Assembly (NCBI GenBank): GCA_903927005.1
Contig: CAIYLH010000129.1
Coordinates: forward strand, 29,539-93,538
DNA length: 64,000 bases
From: an uncultured Pseudomonadota bacterium
GTDB lineage: Bacteria > Pseudomonadota > Gammaproteobacteria > Steroidobacterales > Steroidobacteraceae
Direction: 5' to 3'
The notes under the pieces were generated by a model. That model had not been told where the DNA came from and made no database searches. It saw only the letters and a list, made by a program, of their open reading frames with translations. Below, piece by piece: positions 44,634 through 58,772 of the stretch. The first letter of the stretch is position 1; every line of letters starts with the position of its first letter. A program made the position numbers and the translations under genes.

Positions 44634-46046
44634 TCACAGGCTGTAGTACATGTCGAACTCGACCGGGTGCGTGGTCATCCGCAACCGGGTGACTTCCTGC
44701 ATCTTCAGCGTGATGTACGCGTCGATGAGGTCATCGGTGAACACGCCGCCCTTCTTCAGGAACTCGCGATCCTGGTCGAGCGCATCGAGCGCCATGTCGA
44801 GCGAGTGGCACACGGTTGGGATGTGCTTGGCTTCTTCCGGCTCGAGGTCGTACAGGTCCTTGTCCGCCGGATCGCCCGGGTGGATCTTGTTCTGGATACC
44901 GTCGAGACCGGCCATCATCATCGCGGCGAACGCGAAATACGGGTTCGCGGTCGAGTCCGGGAAGCGGACCTCGATGCGACGCGCCTTCGGGCTAGACACG
45001 AACGGGATGCGGATCGAGGCGGAGCGGTTGCGTGCCGAGTAGGCAAGCATGACCGGCGCCTCGAAGCCCGGCACCAGACGCTTGTAGCTGTTGGTCGACG
45101 CGTTGGTGAACGCGTTGATCGCCTTGGCGTGCTTGATGATGCCGCCGATGTAGAACAGGCACGTTTCCGACAGGCCCGCGTACTTGTCACCGGCGAAGAT
45201 GTTCTTGCCATCCTTCGACAGGGACTGGTGCACGTGCATGCCGCTGCCGTTGTCGCCCACCAGCGGCTTGGGCATGAACGTCGCGGTCTTGCCGTAGCCG
45301 TGCGCGACGTTGAGGATCGCGTACTTGAGGATCTGGACCTCGTCGGCCTTCTTGGTCAGCGTGTTCGCGCCAACACCGATCTCACACTGCCCGCCAGTGG
45401 CAACTTCATGATGATGCACTTCGACGTCGAGGCCCATGTCCTCGAGTGCGCCGCACATTGCGCCGCGGATGTCGTGCAGCTGATCAACCGGCGGAACCGG
45501 GAAGTAGCCGCCCTTGACGCCCGGGCGGTGGCCGCGGTTGCCATCAGCGAAGTCGGTGCCGCTGTTCCACGCGCCCTGCCCCGAATTGATCGAGTGCGAG
45601 GCGGTGTGCATCTCCGTGTTCCACTTCACGTCGTCGAATACGAAGAACTCGTTTTCGGGACCGAACAGTGCGCTGTCGGCGATGCCGGTGCTCTTGAGGT
45701 AGGCCTCGGCACGCTTGGCGAGCGAGCGTGGATCGCGCTCGTAGCCCTGCATCGTTGCCGGCTCGATAATGTCGCAACGGATGTTGAGCGTTGCTTCCTC
45801 GAAGAACGGATCGATGACGATCGTCGACGCGTCCGGCATGAGGATCATGTCCGACTCGTTAATGCCCTTCCAACCGGCGATCGACGAACCGTCGAACATC
45901 TTGCCGTCGACAAAGAAGTCCTCGGTCACGTACTTGGTCGGGATCGTGACGTGGTGCTCCTTGCCGCGCGTGTCCGTAAAGCGGAGATCCGCGTACCGCA
46001 GTTCCTTGTCCTTAATCAGCTTCACAACATCGGCGGGAGTCGTCAT
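44634..46046 (-). CDS. glnA: Glutamine synthetase (type I, GlnA)
   Basis: A 470-residue dodecameric enzyme joining ammonia and glutamate with ATP, the main ammonia-assimilating step. Family signatures are [17 protein letters not shown] near the N-terminus, the ATP-binding [17 protein letters not shown] (about residues 255-271) and [10 protein letters not shown]. The adenylylation site for GlnE is intact in [13 protein letters not shown] (Tyr about residue 398), so activity can be switched off by nitrogen excess. Length matches E. coli (469). Upstream are a sigma-54 promoter and NtrC sites; downstream are DUF4124, ntrB and ntrC. Confidence 0.98.
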   Translation of the reverse strand: MTTPADVVKLIKDKELRYADLRFTDTRGKEHHVTIPTKYVTEDFFVDGKMFDGSSIAGWKGINESDMILMPDASTIVIDPFFEEATLNIRCDIIEPATMQGYERDPRSLAKRAEAYLKSTGIADSALFGPENEFFVFDDVKWNTEMHTASHSINSGQGAWNSGTDFADGNRGHRPGVKGGYFPVPPVDQLHDIRGAMCGALEDMGLDVEVHHHEVATGGQCEIGVGANTLTKKADEVQILKYAILNVAHGYGKTATFMPKPLVGDNGSGMHVHQSLSKDGKNIFAGDKYAGLSETCLFYIGGIIKHAKAINAFTNASTNSYKRLVPGFEAPVMLAYSARNRSASIRIPFVSSPKARRIEVRFPDSTANPYFAFAAMMMAGLDGIQNKIHPGDPADKDLYDLEPEEAKHIPTVCHSLDMALDALDQDREFLKKGGVFTDDLIDAYITLKMQEVTRLRMTTHPVEFDMYYSL

Positions 46047-46096
46047 CGCAAACCTCCAGAGGGCGGGCAGGGTCAGAATTCAATACAGAGTCTAGT

Positions 46097-46112
46097 TGCA
46101 GGATTCGTGCCT
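46097..46112 (-). promoter_or_regulatory. Sigma-54 promoter of glnA
   Basis: On the minus strand AGGCACGAATCCTGCA matches TGGCACG-N4-TTGCA at all but two positions and keeps the invariant GG (46110-46111) and GC (46098-46099) exactly 10 bases apart. Transcription would start near 46086, about 40 bases upstream of the glnA ATG. Together with the NtrC sites upstream it makes glnA nitrogen-controlled. Confidence 0.75.
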
Positions 46113-46177
46113 ATGCACCCTTTTGAAGCAGAATCAGCAAGTTAGGCGGCGAGCCCACGAGGCTAGAGCCCCGACGC

Positions 46178-46223
46178 GCACTATTATAGTGCGCGCAAGG
46201 GCTCTAGCGCACCGAAACGGTGC
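46178..46223. promoter_or_regulatory. Paired NtrC enhancer sites upstream of glnA
   Basis: Two GCAC-N7-GTGC palindromes: GCACTATTATAGTGC at 46178-46192 (inside a longer repeat with 10-base arms and a single central base, 46175-46195) and GCACCGAAACGGTGC at 46209-46223. Their centres are 31 bases apart, on the same DNA face, and lie at about -99 and -130 from the predicted sigma-54 start. E. coli glnA has a very similar pair near -108 and -140. They abut the stop codon of the upstream acyl-CoA ligase at 46226 and could also act as its terminator stems. Confidence 0.8.
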
Positions 46224-46225
46224 GT

Positions 46226-47872
<1,647 letters not shown>

Positions 47873-48014
47873 TAGCCGGTCCCCTCTAAGCGCGCGCCGT
47901 GCAAGGCGCGCTCGCCGACGCACAAGATACCGGAAGGATGCGGCCGCGTGCTCCGCTATAATCAGCGCCTTTCCACGCTGCCGGGTTGCCGGCGAACGAC
48001 GCTCGAGGCACCCC

Positions 48015-48983
48015 ATGGCCCGCTCCCGGACCGCCATTCGTCCCCGCACCTTCCAGGACCTGATCTTCGCGCTCCAGCGCTACTGGGCCGAACAGGGCTG
48101 CGTACTTGTACAGCCGTACGACATGGAGGTAGGCGCCGGCACGTTCCATACCGCCACTTTCCTGCGCGCCGTCGGCCCGGAGCCCTGGAGCGCCGCCTAC
48201 GTGCAGCCCTCGCGCCGACCGACGGATGGCCGCTACGGCGAAAACCCCTTCCGCCTGCAGCGCTATTACCAGTTCCAGGTCGCCATCAAGCCCTCGCCAC
48301 CGAACTTCGTCGACCTGTACCTCGGCTCGCTCGCGGCACTGGGCTTTGACCCGCTGACGCACGACATACGCCTCGTCGAGGACAACTGGGAGTCACCGAC
48401 ACTGGGCGCGTGGGGCCTCGGCTGGGAGGTCTGGCTCAACGGCATGGAAATCACCCAGTTCACCTACTTCCAACAGGTGGGCGGTCTGGACTGCCGACCG
48501 GTCATGGGCGAGATCACCTACGGCCTCGAACGGCTGGCGATGTACCTGCAGGGCGTCGAAAGCGTCTATGACCTCGTCTGGACCGATGGCCCGCATGGTC
48601 GGGTGACCTACGGCGACGTCTATCACCAGAACGAGGTAGAGCAGTCGAAGTACAACTTCGAACACGCCGACACTGACGAGCTGTTCCGGCAGTTCGATGC
48701 CCACGAACGAGAGTGCCAGAAGCTGCTGGCTGTGCCGCTCGCGCTGCCCGCGTACGAGCGCATGCTTAAAAGTTCGCATACGTTCAACCTGCTCGACGCA
48801 CGCCGCGCAATCTCGGTGACCGAGCGCCAGCGCTACATCCTGCGCGTGCGCGCTCTTGCCCGCGGGGTGGCCGAGGCCTATTACAAGAGTCGCGAGGCGC
48901 TGGGCTTCCCGATGCTGCGCACGCTGGCGCCCCTAGTGGATCCGCCGCTACCGGAAGCAGTTGCCAGTGGGAGCCACGCATGA
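48015..48983 (+). CDS. glyQ: Glycyl-tRNA synthetase alpha subunit
   Basis: A 322-residue class II catalytic subunit of the bacterial alpha2beta2 glycyl-tRNA synthetase. Landmarks include [41 protein letters not shown], the motif 2-like region [23 protein letters not shown] and [16 protein letters not shown]. The protein is slightly longer than E. coli GlyQ (303). It overlaps glyS by four bases (ATGA), so the two chains are made in equal amounts. The bacterial alpha2beta2 form, not the dimeric form, is used here. Confidence 0.97.
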   Translation: MARSRTAIRPRTFQDLIFALQRYWAEQGCVLVQPYDMEVGAGTFHTATFLRAVGPEPWSAAYVQPSRRPTDGRYGENPFRLQRYYQFQVAIKPSPPNFVDLYLGSLAALGFDPLTHDIRLVEDNWESPTLGAWGLGWEVWLNGMEITQFTYFQQVGGLDCRPVMGEITYGLERLAMYLQGVESVYDLVWTDGPHGRVTYGDVYHQNEVEQSKYNFEHADTDELFRQFDAHERECQKLLAVPLALPAYERMLKSSHTFNLLDARRAISVTERQRYILRVRALARGVAEAYYKSREALGFPMLRTLAPLVDPPLPEAVASGSHA

Positions 48984-51109
48984 GCACGCGCGACTTCCTG
49001 GTCGAGATCGGCACCGAAGAACTGCCGCCCAAGTCGCTGCCGGCACTATCGGCTGCATTCAGCGAGGGGATCCTCGCAGGACTGGCCGCGGCCGGCATCC
49101 GCCACGGCAAGGTCGAGCGCTACGCCGCGCCGCGGCGCCTCGCGCTATTGGTGCGGCGTGTGGCGGAGCACCAGCTGGATCAGCAGATCAAGCGCAAAGG
49201 CCCGCCGGTCAGCGCGTCGTTCACGCCGGACGGCCAGCCGACACGGGCGGCAAGTGCGTTCGCGGAGTCCTGCGGCACGACACTCGCGGCCCTTGGCCGT
49301 ATCACCGAACCCAAGGGCGAGTTCCTGTTCCACACCGGCGTCAAGGCCGGCGCTGCGACGATCACGCTGCTCGAGGGCATCGTGACCGCCTCCCTCGACA
49401 AGTTGCCAATCGCCAAGCGCATGCGTTGGGGCTCGGGCACCGCCGAGTTCGTGCGACCCGTGCACTGGATCGTGCTGCTGTACGGCCGGGAAATCGTACC
49501 AGCGACGATCCTGGGCATCACCGCCAGCGACCGCACGCGTGGCCACCGCTTTATGGCGCCTAAGGAGATCCGCCTGTCGTCGCCTGCGAGCTATGCGGGC
49601 CGTCTGGAAAAGGCCGGCCGAGTCATCGCCGACTTCGCCCGCAGGCGCGAGCTGATTCGCGAAGGCGTCACGCGACTGGCAACCGAGCACGGTGGCCGCG
49701 CGATCATCGGTGACGCGCTGCTGGACGAGGTCACCGCGCTGGTCGAGTGGCCCTCTCCCATCGCCGGTCGCTTCGAGGAGCGATTCCTTGCGCTGCCGCG
49801 CGAGGTGCTCATCGCCACGCTGCAGGATCACCAGCGTTACTTCCCGGTCGAGGACGCAGGCTCGCAGCTGACCTCTTTGTTCATCACGGTTGCCAACATT
49901 GTCAGCCGCGCGCCGGACGAGGTACGTCGCGGCAATGAACGCGTCGTGCGGCCGCGCCTGGCGGACGCCGCGTTCTTCTGGGATCAGGACTGTCGCACGC
50001 CGCTCGCGGCGCGCCGCGAGCAGCTCAAGGCTGTGACGTTCCAGGCCCAGCTCGGCTCCTATTTCGCCAAGAGCGAGCGGGTTCGCGCGCTCGCGCTCGA
50101 GCTCGCCCCACGGGTAGGCGCGGCCGCGACCGATGCCGGGCGCGCAGCGGAACTCGCCAAGTGCGATCTGCTCACCGGCCTGGTCGGTGAGTTCCCCGAA
50201 CTGCAGGGCACGATGGGCGCCTACTACGCTCGCCACGACGGTGAAGCGGCCGCCGTCGCAACGGCGCTCGGGGAGCAGTACCTGCCGCGCTACGCCGGCG
50301 ACGCCTTGCCGGCGACCCCGACCGGCACGGCGCTCGCGCTCGCCGACAAGCTCGACACGATCGTCGGCGCATTCGCCATCGGCCAGAAGCCGACCGGGGC
50401 CAAGGATCCGTTCGCCGTGCGCCGCGCAACACTCGGCGTGCTGCGTATCGTTCTGGAACGGCGCCTGGAGCTGGACGTGCCTGCACTCGTGGCGGGCGCG
50501 ATGGAGGCGATCCGCGCAGATCTCACCGCGCAGGCGGCGACCCGTACGGACGGCAAGCCACCGGCAGCGCTGCCAGACAGTGCCGTCGTGGGCCGCGAGG
50601 TCTACGACTACGCGTTCGAGCGACTGCGTGCGTATTACCTGGAGGCCGGCGAGGGCATCAGCACGGAAATGTTCGATGCGGTATTGGACCGCCGTCCGGG
50701 GTCGCCGCTGGACTTCGACGCACGGCTGCGCGCACTCGGCGCATTCCTCGCCTTGCCGGACGCCGCGGCGCTGTCTGGCGCCAACAAGCGCATCGCAAAT
50801 ATCCTGCGCAAGGCGAACCACACACCCGCGGCAGCGGTTCGCGCCGAGCTGTTCGAAGGCCCCGAGGAGCGCGCGCTCGCCGAGGCGATTGCAGCGCTGA
50901 CACCCGGTGTCGAGGCCCTTCTCGCCGAGCGGGATTACGCCGCAGCACTCAAGCAGCTGGCGACGCTGCGACCGGCAGTGGATGCGTTCTTCGACAAGGT
51001 AATGGTCATGGCGGAGGATCCGGCCGTGCGCGCGAACCGGCTCACCCTGCTCGGCTCGATGCAGCGACTGTTCCTGGAGATCGCCGACCTGTCGCGACTT
51101 CCCGGCTGA
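48980..51109 (+). CDS. glyS: Glycyl-tRNA synthetase beta subunit
   Basis: A 709-residue subunit that binds tRNA-Gly. The N-terminal [21 protein letters not shown], then [37 protein letters not shown] and KTAFFWDQD-like [14 protein letters not shown] blocks, the HD-type core ([20 protein letters not shown]), and the C-terminal [22 protein letters not shown] are all typical. E. coli GlyS has 689 residues. It is followed by a strong hairpin and then the acyltransferase gene. Confidence 0.97.
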   Translation: MSTRDFLVEIGTEELPPKSLPALSAAFSEGILAGLAAAGIRHGKVERYAAPRRLALLVRRVAEHQLDQQIKRKGPPVSASFTPDGQPTRAASAFAESCGTTLAALGRITEPKGEFLFHTGVKAGAATITLLEGIVTASLDKLPIAKRMRWGSGTAEFVRPVHWIVLLYGREIVPATILGITASDRTRGHRFMAPKEIRLSSPASYAGRLEKAGRVIADFARRRELIREGVTRLATEHGGRAIIGDALLDEVTALVEWPSPIAGRFEERFLALPREVLIATLQDHQRYFPVEDAGSQLTSLFITVANIVSRAPDEVRRGNERVVRPRLADAAFFWDQDCRTPLAARREQLKAVTFQAQLGSYFAKSERVRALALELAPRVGAAATDAGRAAELAKCDLLTGLVGEFPELQGTMGAYYARHDGEAAAVATALGEQYLPRYAGDALPATPTGTALALADKLDTIVGAFAIGQKPTGAKDPFAVRRATLGVLRIVLERRLELDVPALVAGAMEAIRADLTAQAATRTDGKPPAALPDSAVVGREVYDYAFERLRAYYLEAGEGISTEMFDAVLDRRPGSPLDFDARLRALGAFLALPDAAALSGANKRIANILRKANHTPAAAVRAELFEGPEERALAEAIAALTPGVEALLAERDYAAALKQLATLRPAVDAFFDKVMVMAEDPAVRANRLTLLGSMQRLFLEIADLSRLPG

Positions 51110-51111
51110 TC

Positions 51112-51142
51112 AACGCACCCGGGCGCAACGCCCGGGTGCGTT
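51112..51142 (+). terminator. Hairpin terminator after glyS
   Basis: Perfect 14-base arms (AACGCACCCGGGCG and complement) around a CAA loop, beginning 2 bases after the glyS stop and ending in TT. Very stable GC stem; only a short U tract. It separates glyQS from plsC. Confidence 0.65.
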
Positions 51143-51180
51143 CGCAGCGGCCCGACGGATTGGCTTACACTGGAGCGATC

Positions 51181-51888
51181 ATGCAATGGCTGCTGTCGCT
51201 CCTGTATACGACCTTCCTGTTCGCCGCGACGTTCGTCTATAGCTTCCTGATCGTCTGCGCCGGCGTACTGCCCTACCGGTACCGCTCCGCGCTCGCCCGT
51301 AGCTGGGCGCAAGTTCAGCTGGCCGCGCTCAAGCTGCTTTGCGGCCTGGACTACGTCGTCGAGGGCGCCGAACACATCCCGCCCGGCTGCCACATCTCGA
51401 TGTGGCGCCACTCGTCCGCCTGGGAAACCATGGCGCAGGCCGTCCTGTTCCCGCCGCAAGCCTGGGTACTCAAGCGCGAGATCCTCTGGATCCCACTCAT
51501 GGGCTGGGCGACCAAGCTGATGCGGCCCATCGCCATCGACCGCTCCGCCCATACGCAGGCCGTCAACCAGGTCGTGACTCAAGGTCGCGAGCGGCTCGAG
51601 TCGGGGCTGTGGATTCTCGTCTTCCCGGAAGGGACCCGGGTTGGCGTCGGCGAAACTCGCCGCTATGGCATCAGCGGCGCGCTGCTGGCGACGCAGAACG
51701 GTAGGCTGATCGTGCCGGTCGCGCACGACGCCGGGCGCTACTGGGGACGGCGGGGCCTGTTGAAGCGACGTGGCACCATCCGAGTGGTGATCGGTCCGCC
51801 GATCGACCCGGCTGGACGAGAGCCGCGCGCGGTCAACGAGGAAGTCAAAACCTGGATCGATGCCAAGGTGGCCGAGCTCGGCGGCTGA
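51181..51888 (+). CDS. 1-acyl-sn-glycerol-3-phosphate acyltransferase (PlsC family)
   Basis: A 235-residue membrane-bound acyltransferase making phosphatidate from lysophosphatidate. An N-terminal membrane helix (about 3-27) precedes the catalytic block ISMWRHSSAWETMAQ, an H-x4-[DE] site in which Glu takes the acidic place, as in the WET subgroup. Block II is MRPIAIDRS and block III is ILVFPEGTRVG. The family in Pseudomonas and Xanthomonas often follows glyS with gmhB between them; gmhB is absent here. The ATG at 51181 gives the expected length. Confidence 0.88.
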   Translation: MQWLLSLLYTTFLFAATFVYSFLIVCAGVLPYRYRSALARSWAQVQLAALKLLCGLDYVVEGAEHIPPGCHISMWRHSSAWETMAQAVLFPPQAWVLKREILWIPLMGWATKLMRPIAIDRSAHTQAVNQVVTQGRERLESGLWILVFPEGTRVGVGETRRYGISGALLATQNGRLIVPVAHDAGRYWGRRGLLKRRGTIRVVIGPPIDPAGREPRAVNEEVKTWIDAKVAELGG

Positions 51889-52013
51889 AAAGCGTCTAGA
51901 CCGACTTCGTTAAAGTACGATCGTTCGGTTCTTTTCTACCGATAGCGAATACGGCCCCTTGCCGGTCCCGCCTGAGCCGCACTCGTCGCCGCGGCCCGGA
52001 AGGCCGCAACCCA

Positions 52014-54619
<2,606 letters not shown>

Positions 54620-55696
54620 TCAGCTGAGCTCAGCAACCTGCGTCACGCGGCCTTGTTCCACGTGAAACATCGCGCCCGGATGACCGAGTCCGGGCAGGTC
54701 CGCGCGCAACGCGGTGACGAACAACTGCACGTTCAAGGCCCGGACCAGCTCAAGAAGCAGCCCCAAACGCTGCCCATCGAGCTCGGCAGCAGGATCATCC
54801 AGCAATAGGGCTCCGGACCCCGGCGCCCTCGCCTCCTGCACCGCCAGCTGCGCGAGCGTAAGTGCCGCCGCAAGCAGCTTCTGCTGGCCGCGCGAAACAC
54901 GCTCGCGGGCCAGCTGTCCTTCTACCCTGACACCGACATCACCGCGGTGGACGCCGACATGGGTGATGCCAAATCTGCGATCCCTGTCGGCACTGCGCGC
55001 GAGCGCCTCCTCGAAGGTCTCGCCTTGGGCCCAGCCGGCCTGGTAAGACAACGTCACGTCCAGCCCAAGCAGATGCCGGCCGTATTCCGCCAAGGTTGGC
55101 GCCAGCAGCGCGAGATACGACCGCCGCATCTCGTCCAACCGTGTTCCAGCGGCCAACAGCTCTGTATCCCAGATCGCGGCCGTGCGCGGATCGCTGTTGG
55201 GTTTCAAGGCGGCATTACGCTGCCGTAGCGCTCGGTGATATCGCTGCCACACCTCAAGGAACTGTGGTTCCACGTGGAACACGCCCCAATCCAGGAAGCG
55301 ACGCCGCCTTTGCGGCCCCTCCTCCAGCAACTTGTGGACTTCAGGATCGATGATTTGCGGCGGGAAGTGGTTGGCAAGCTCAGCCGCGCCGCCCGCCGGC
55401 GCGCCCCCAATGCGAATTTCGGTGCTTTGACGGCTACCGGAAATTCCCAGCACCGTAGAGCGGCCACCCGACTCTACCCATCCAACAACCCGGAATGCCT
55501 CTTTACCCTGCCTGATCAGGCGATCCAGACGACGGGTTCGGAATGAACGACCTCGCCCCAGAAAGAAAATCGCCTCCAGCAAGCTAGTCTTGCCGGAGGC
55601 GTTGGGTCCAACGAACAGGTTGTAGTGCGGATCGAAGCGCAGCTGCGCGCGCTCGATGCAACGGAACTCGTCTATTTCGACTCGCGCGAGCGCCAT
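54620..55696 (-). CDS. recF: DNA replication and repair protein RecF
   Basis: A 358-residue SMC-like ATPase that loads RecA at gaps with RecO and RecR. The Walker A motif is NLFVGPNASGKTSLLEAIFFLGRGRSF (about residues 29-37), the signature motif lies near VSRGQQKLLAAALTLAQL and the Walker B near ALLLDDPAAELDGQRL. The length matches the family (357-370). It lies between dnaN (7 bases) and gyrB. Two parS-like palindromes are embedded in its coding sequence, both reading F-H-V-E in frame. Confidence 0.97.
   Translation of the reverse strand: MALARVEIDEFRCIERAQLRFDPHYNLFVGPNASGKTSLLEAIFFLGRGRSFRTRRLDRLIRQGKEAFRVVGWVESGGRSTVLGISGSRQSTEIRIGGAPAGGAAELANHFPPQIIDPEVHKLLEEGPQRRRRFLDWGVFHVEPQFLEVWQRYHRALRQRNAALKPNSDPRTAAIWDTELLAAGTRLDEMRRSYLALLAPTLAEYGRHLLGLDVTLSYQAGWAQGETFEEALARSADRDRRFGITHVGVHRGDVGVRVEGQLARERVSRGQQKLLAAALTLAQLAVQEARAPGSGALLLDDPAAELDGQRLGLLLELVRALNVQLFVTALRADLPGLGHPGAMFHVEQGRVTQVAELS
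54654..54669. promoter_or_regulatory. parS-like ParB-binding site 1 (inside recF)
   Basis: TGTTCCACGTGAAACA matches the widely conserved parS consensus TGTTNCACGTGNAACA at every fixed base. It encodes M-F-H-V-E-Q near the RecF C-terminus, so the site and the codons coexist. ParB binding here would nucleate the segregation complex close to the origin. Confidence 0.8.
55266..55281. promoter_or_regulatory. parS-like ParB-binding site 2 (inside recF)
   Basis: GGTTCCACGTGGAACA matches TGTTNCACGTGNAACA except for the first base, and its inner 14 bases are a perfect palindrome. It encodes V-F-H-V-E-P. It lies 612 bases from site 1, a spacing usual for clustered parS sites. Alone it would be weak evidence; beside site 1 it is credible. 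Confidence 0.65.
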
Positions 55697-55703
55697 TCCT
55701 CGT

Positions 55704-56798
55704 TCAGAGGCGCATCGGCATCACGACGTAACGTGCCGGCCCGCCGCCAGGCGCACGCACGAGGCAACTGCTGTTCGCGTCCGTGATACCAAGCTCGACC
55801 TCGGCGCCATCAATCGCCGCGAGGGCATCCAGCAGGTAGTTCACGTTGAACCCCACCTCGAACTCTTCGCCGTCGTAGCTGACTTCGACGTCTTCTTCCG
55901 CCTCTTCCTGCTCCGGGTTGTGTGCCGTGAGCTGGATCAGGTTCGCCTTCAAGGCAAGCCGTATGCCGCGATATTTCTCGTTGGCGAGAATCGACGTCCG
56001 CTGCAGAGCGCGTCGCAGCGCTTCGCGATCGGCACGTACCAGCCGCGGTGGCGCCGCCGGGATCACACGGCCATATTCCGGGAAACGTCCGTCAATTAGC
56101 TTCGATGTGAAGCGAATGTCGCCGATCGTGACGCGAATGTGATTACTGCCGACCTGCACCGCAACGGTGCCTTCAGAGCCCATCAGCCGTTGCAGTTCCA
56201 ACACGCCTTTGCGCGGCACGATGACCTGCTGGCTACCGGATTTGGTAATGAGCTCCATTTCGCATAAAGCCAGACGATGGCCGTCAGTCGCGACAGTTCG
56301 CAGCATTTTCCCGTCGGATTCCAACAACATACCGTTCAGGTAGTAGCGTACGTCTTGCTGCGCCATCGAAAAATGCGTCTTTTCGACGAGCCGCTTCAGG
56401 GCGGCTTGTTCGACTTCAAAGCTCAACTGCGCATTGATCTCGTCCACGGACGGGAAATCGGTGGCTGGCAGCGTCGTCAGCGTAAACCGGCTCTTGCCCG
56501 CCTTAACCGTGACTTTTTCGCCCTCGACCGAGAACGTCACGACCGACTTGTCTGGCAGCGCACGCACGATATCCAGGAACTTGCGCCCGGGAACGGTGAT
56601 GTCCCCGGCCGTCTGCACCGTGACCTCAGCGCCTGCAACGAGCTCGACTTCGAGATCAGTTGCCGTGATCGCCAATCGGCCATTTTTGGCCGATAGCAGC
56701 ACGTTCGCGAGTATCGGCATGGTCTGGCGTCTTTCGACAACGCCGATGACTGCCTGCAGTGGCTCAAGGATCCGTTCGCGTTCACTCGTGAATTTCAT
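55704..56798 (-). CDS. dnaN: DNA polymerase III beta sliding clamp
   Basis: A 364-residue ring protein that tethers the replicative polymerase to DNA. Three repeats of the clamp fold are visible, starting MKFTSERERILEPLQAVIGVVERRQTMPILANVL; the middle domain includes MAQQDVRYYLNGMLLES and the hydrophobic cleft at the C-terminus ends PGGGPARYVVMPMRL, the classical M-P-M-R-L ending. E. coli DnaN has 366 residues. It sits between dnaA and recF as in most proteobacteria. Confidence 0.98.
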   Translation of the reverse strand: MKFTSERERILEPLQAVIGVVERRQTMPILANVLLSAKNGRLAITATDLEVELVAGAEVTVQTAGDITVPGRKFLDIVRALPDKSVVTFSVEGEKVTVKAGKSRFTLTTLPATDFPSVDEINAQLSFEVEQAALKRLVEKTHFSMAQQDVRYYLNGMLLESDGKMLRTVATDGHRLALCEMELITKSGSQQVIVPRKGVLELQRLMGSEGTVAVQVGSNHIRVTIGDIRFTSKLIDGRFPEYGRVIPAAPPRLVRADREALRRALQRTSILANEKYRGIRLALKANLIQLTAHNPEQEEAEEDVEVSYDGEEFEVGFNVNYLLDALAAIDGAEVELGITDANSSCLVRAPGGGPARYVVMPMRL

Positions 56799-57066
56799 CG
56801 CTGCACCTTAGCGGTCCCGCGGCCATTTGAACCACGGTCTATTGATTTAATTCTTTCTTAAGATCTCTAGGAATACAGATAGTTGTTGTTACAACTAGGG
56901 AAGGCCCTTTCTCTGGATAACCCCGAAAACTACAACCTCATCACTGACTTGCGGTCGGTCAAACCCTCTTAATAGAGTGGCCTGAGACCCCCCCATACAC
57001 TGTGTGACTCTTGTGGATATCTTGCCATGGTTTTAGGGCCGTTTGCCGCTCCACAAGTTGTCCACA
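56799..57066. other. dnaA-dnaN intergenic region, candidate oriC
   Basis: A 268-base gap with no gene. Minus-strand DnaA-like boxes are TTATCCAGA at 56912-56920 and ATATCCACA at 57012-57020; on the plus strand TTGTCCACA occurs at 57058-57066 (each one base from TTATCCACA). An AT-rich segment at about 56835-56895, with GATTTAATTCTTT, could unwind. Gene directions diverge around dnaA-rpmH, and parS sites lie about 2 kb away. Hence a reasonable origin candidate, or a dnaN promoter with DnaA control. Confidence 0.45.
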
Positions 57067-58422
57067 TCATCCGGTCAGGGTTCTCAACAGGTTTGAGAAG
57101 TCCTCACCTATGCGCCGCTCCACTTCCCGCAGTTCCTTGATTCGCTTACAGGCGTGCATCACGGTCGTGTGGTCCCGCCCCCCAAACGCATCACCAATCT
57201 CGGGCAGCGAGTGATTGGTCAGTTCCTTAGCGAGCGCCATCGCAAGCTGCCGCGGGCGCGCGATCGAGCGGCTGCGTCGTTTTGACAGCAGGTCCGCGAC
57301 ACGAATCTTGTAGTACTCCGCGACGGTCTTCTGGATGTTCTCGATCGTGACCAATTTTTCCTGCAACGCCAGCAGGTCGCGCAGTGCTTCCTTCGCAAAA
57401 TCCAGAGTGATCGGTCTGCCGGTAAACTGTGCATTGGCCGCGACTCGGCGCAGCGCGCCTTCGAGTTCGCGCACGTTCGAGCGGATGCGCTTGGCGATGA
57501 AGAACGCGACTTCCTCGGGCAGCTCGATCTGCGCGCCCTGGGCCTTGCTCATCAGGATCGCGACGCAGGTTTCCAGTTCCGGTGGCTCGATCGCTATCGT
57601 CAGGCCCCAGCCAAAACGCGATTTGAGCCGCTCCTCCAGACCGTTGACCTCCTTCGGGTAACGGTCGCAGGTGAGGATGACTTGCTGCTGGCCTTCCAGC
57701 AGCGTGTTGAACGTGTGGAAGAACTCCTCCTGGGAGCGCTCCTTGCCAGCGAAAAACTGGATGTCATCGATCAGCAGCGCATCGAGCGAGCGGTACGCGT
57801 GCTTGAAGTCCGCGATCGTGTTGTGCTGGAGCGCACGCACCATGTCGCTGACGAAGCGTTCCGAATGCACATACGCAATGCGTGCATCCGGTCGGCGCGC
57901 TTTGATCGCATTCGCGACCGCGTGCATCAGATGCGTTTTGCCCAGTCCCACGCCACCGTACACAAACAGCGGGTTATAGGCCTTACCCGGATTGTCAGCG
58001 ACCTGGCGCGCGGCGGCTTTCGCCAACTGGTTGCTCTTGCCCTCGACGAAGTTATCGAAGGTAAATTCCGGGTTCAAGCGGGCGCCGACGACGATAGGCG
58101 CTGGTCGCCCGGAACGCAGCGGGGCGGCGGCTTCGGCAACGGGCAGGGCGCCCGGCTGGGCGACCGGTCGCGTGCCGACTTCGAGCACGACCTGTAACGG
58201 CGCGTCGCCGCCATGCTGGCCACTGCGGATCAGTTCGCCGATGCGCTCGTACAGGTTCTGTCGCACCCAGTCGACCACGAACCGGTTCGGCGCCAGCAGG
58301 CGCAGTTCACCGGCGGCCTCGACCGCCTGTAGCGGGCGGACCCAGACGTTGAAGAGCTGTTCTGGTACCTCCGCTTCAAGCTGGCGAAGGCAGCGGTTCC
58401 ACACGGTAGCCTCGGTGACCAT
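57067..58422 (-). CDS. dnaA: Chromosomal replication initiator DnaA
   Basis: A 451-residue AAA+ initiator that binds DnaA boxes and melts the origin. Domain I is [34 protein letters not shown]; the linker is about residues 90-125; the AAA+ core has Walker [20 protein letters not shown] and Walker [14 protein letters not shown]; domain IV carries the DnaA-box helix-turn-helix ending [20 protein letters not shown]. The ATG at 58422 fits the family; the frame upstream is unconserved. Upstream of the gene is the rpmH divergent region. Confidence 0.98.
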   Translation of the reverse strand: MVTEATVWNRCLRQLEAEVPEQLFNVWVRPLQAVEAAGELRLLAPNRFVVDWVRQNLYERIGELIRSGQHGGDAPLQVVLEVGTRPVAQPGALPVAEAAAPLRSGRPAPIVVGARLNPEFTFDNFVEGKSNQLAKAAARQVADNPGKAYNPLFVYGGVGLGKTHLMHAVANAIKARRPDARIAYVHSERFVSDMVRALQHNTIADFKHAYRSLDALLIDDIQFFAGKERSQEEFFHTFNTLLEGQQQVILTCDRYPKEVNGLEERLKSRFGWGLTIAIEPPELETCVAILMSKAQGAQIELPEEVAFFIAKRIRSNVRELEGALRRVAANAQFTGRPITLDFAKEALRDLLALQEKLVTIENIQKTVAEYYKIRVADLLSKRRSRSIARPRQLAMALAKELTNHSLPEIGDAFGGRDHTTVMHACKRIKELREVERRIGEDFSNLLRTLTG

Positions 58423-58594
58423 TTGCGTCTTGTCTTGCGCCGAGGGTGGGGGAAGGGGAGGGGAGTCTATACCGACCGTTGGTTGGGACCAATGGGCGTT
58501 TCTGTATGAGGTGGTTGACAACCCCCATGGCTCAAAGTAAATTTGCCGGCTCGCGCCGATTTCGGCAGCCGTTTGTTTTTTGGACGATTTTCCC

Positions 58595-58729
58595 ATGAAG
58601 CGCACATATCAGCCGAGCAAGGTCAAACGCGCCCGTACGCACGGCTTCCGTGCGCGCATGGCGGACAAGAAGGGTCGGCAGGTTCTGGCGCGTCGTCGTG
58701 CCAAGGGCCGCAAGCGCCTTATTCCCTGA
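58595..58729 (+). CDS. rpmH: 50S ribosomal protein L34
   Basis: A 44-residue, very basic ribosomal protein, [18 protein letters not shown] followed by [24 protein letters not shown] and the terminal I-P. It is virtually the standard L34 sequence. The gene starts the divergent rpmH-rnpA-yidD-yidC-mnmE series; 43 bases after it comes rnpA. It is short and can be missed by minimum-length gene callers. Confidence 0.97.
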   Translation: MKRTYQPSKVKRARTHGFRARMADKKGRQVLARRRAKGRKRLIP

Positions 58730-58772
58730 GTCTGGCGTTTAGCCCGCGCGCGGCGCTCCGTTCCGCGTCGCC

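Noticed and set aside
44139..46145. Open frame of about 670 codons on the plus strand opposite glnA
   Set aside because: Same reasoning: it covers glnA and its flanks, crosses the terminator hairpin, and its Arg/Val/Asp-heavy composition is that of an antisense shadow.
49145..50821. Open frame of about 560 codons antisense to glyS
   Set aside because: Shadow of the coding strand; no recognisable domain and no ribosome-binding site.
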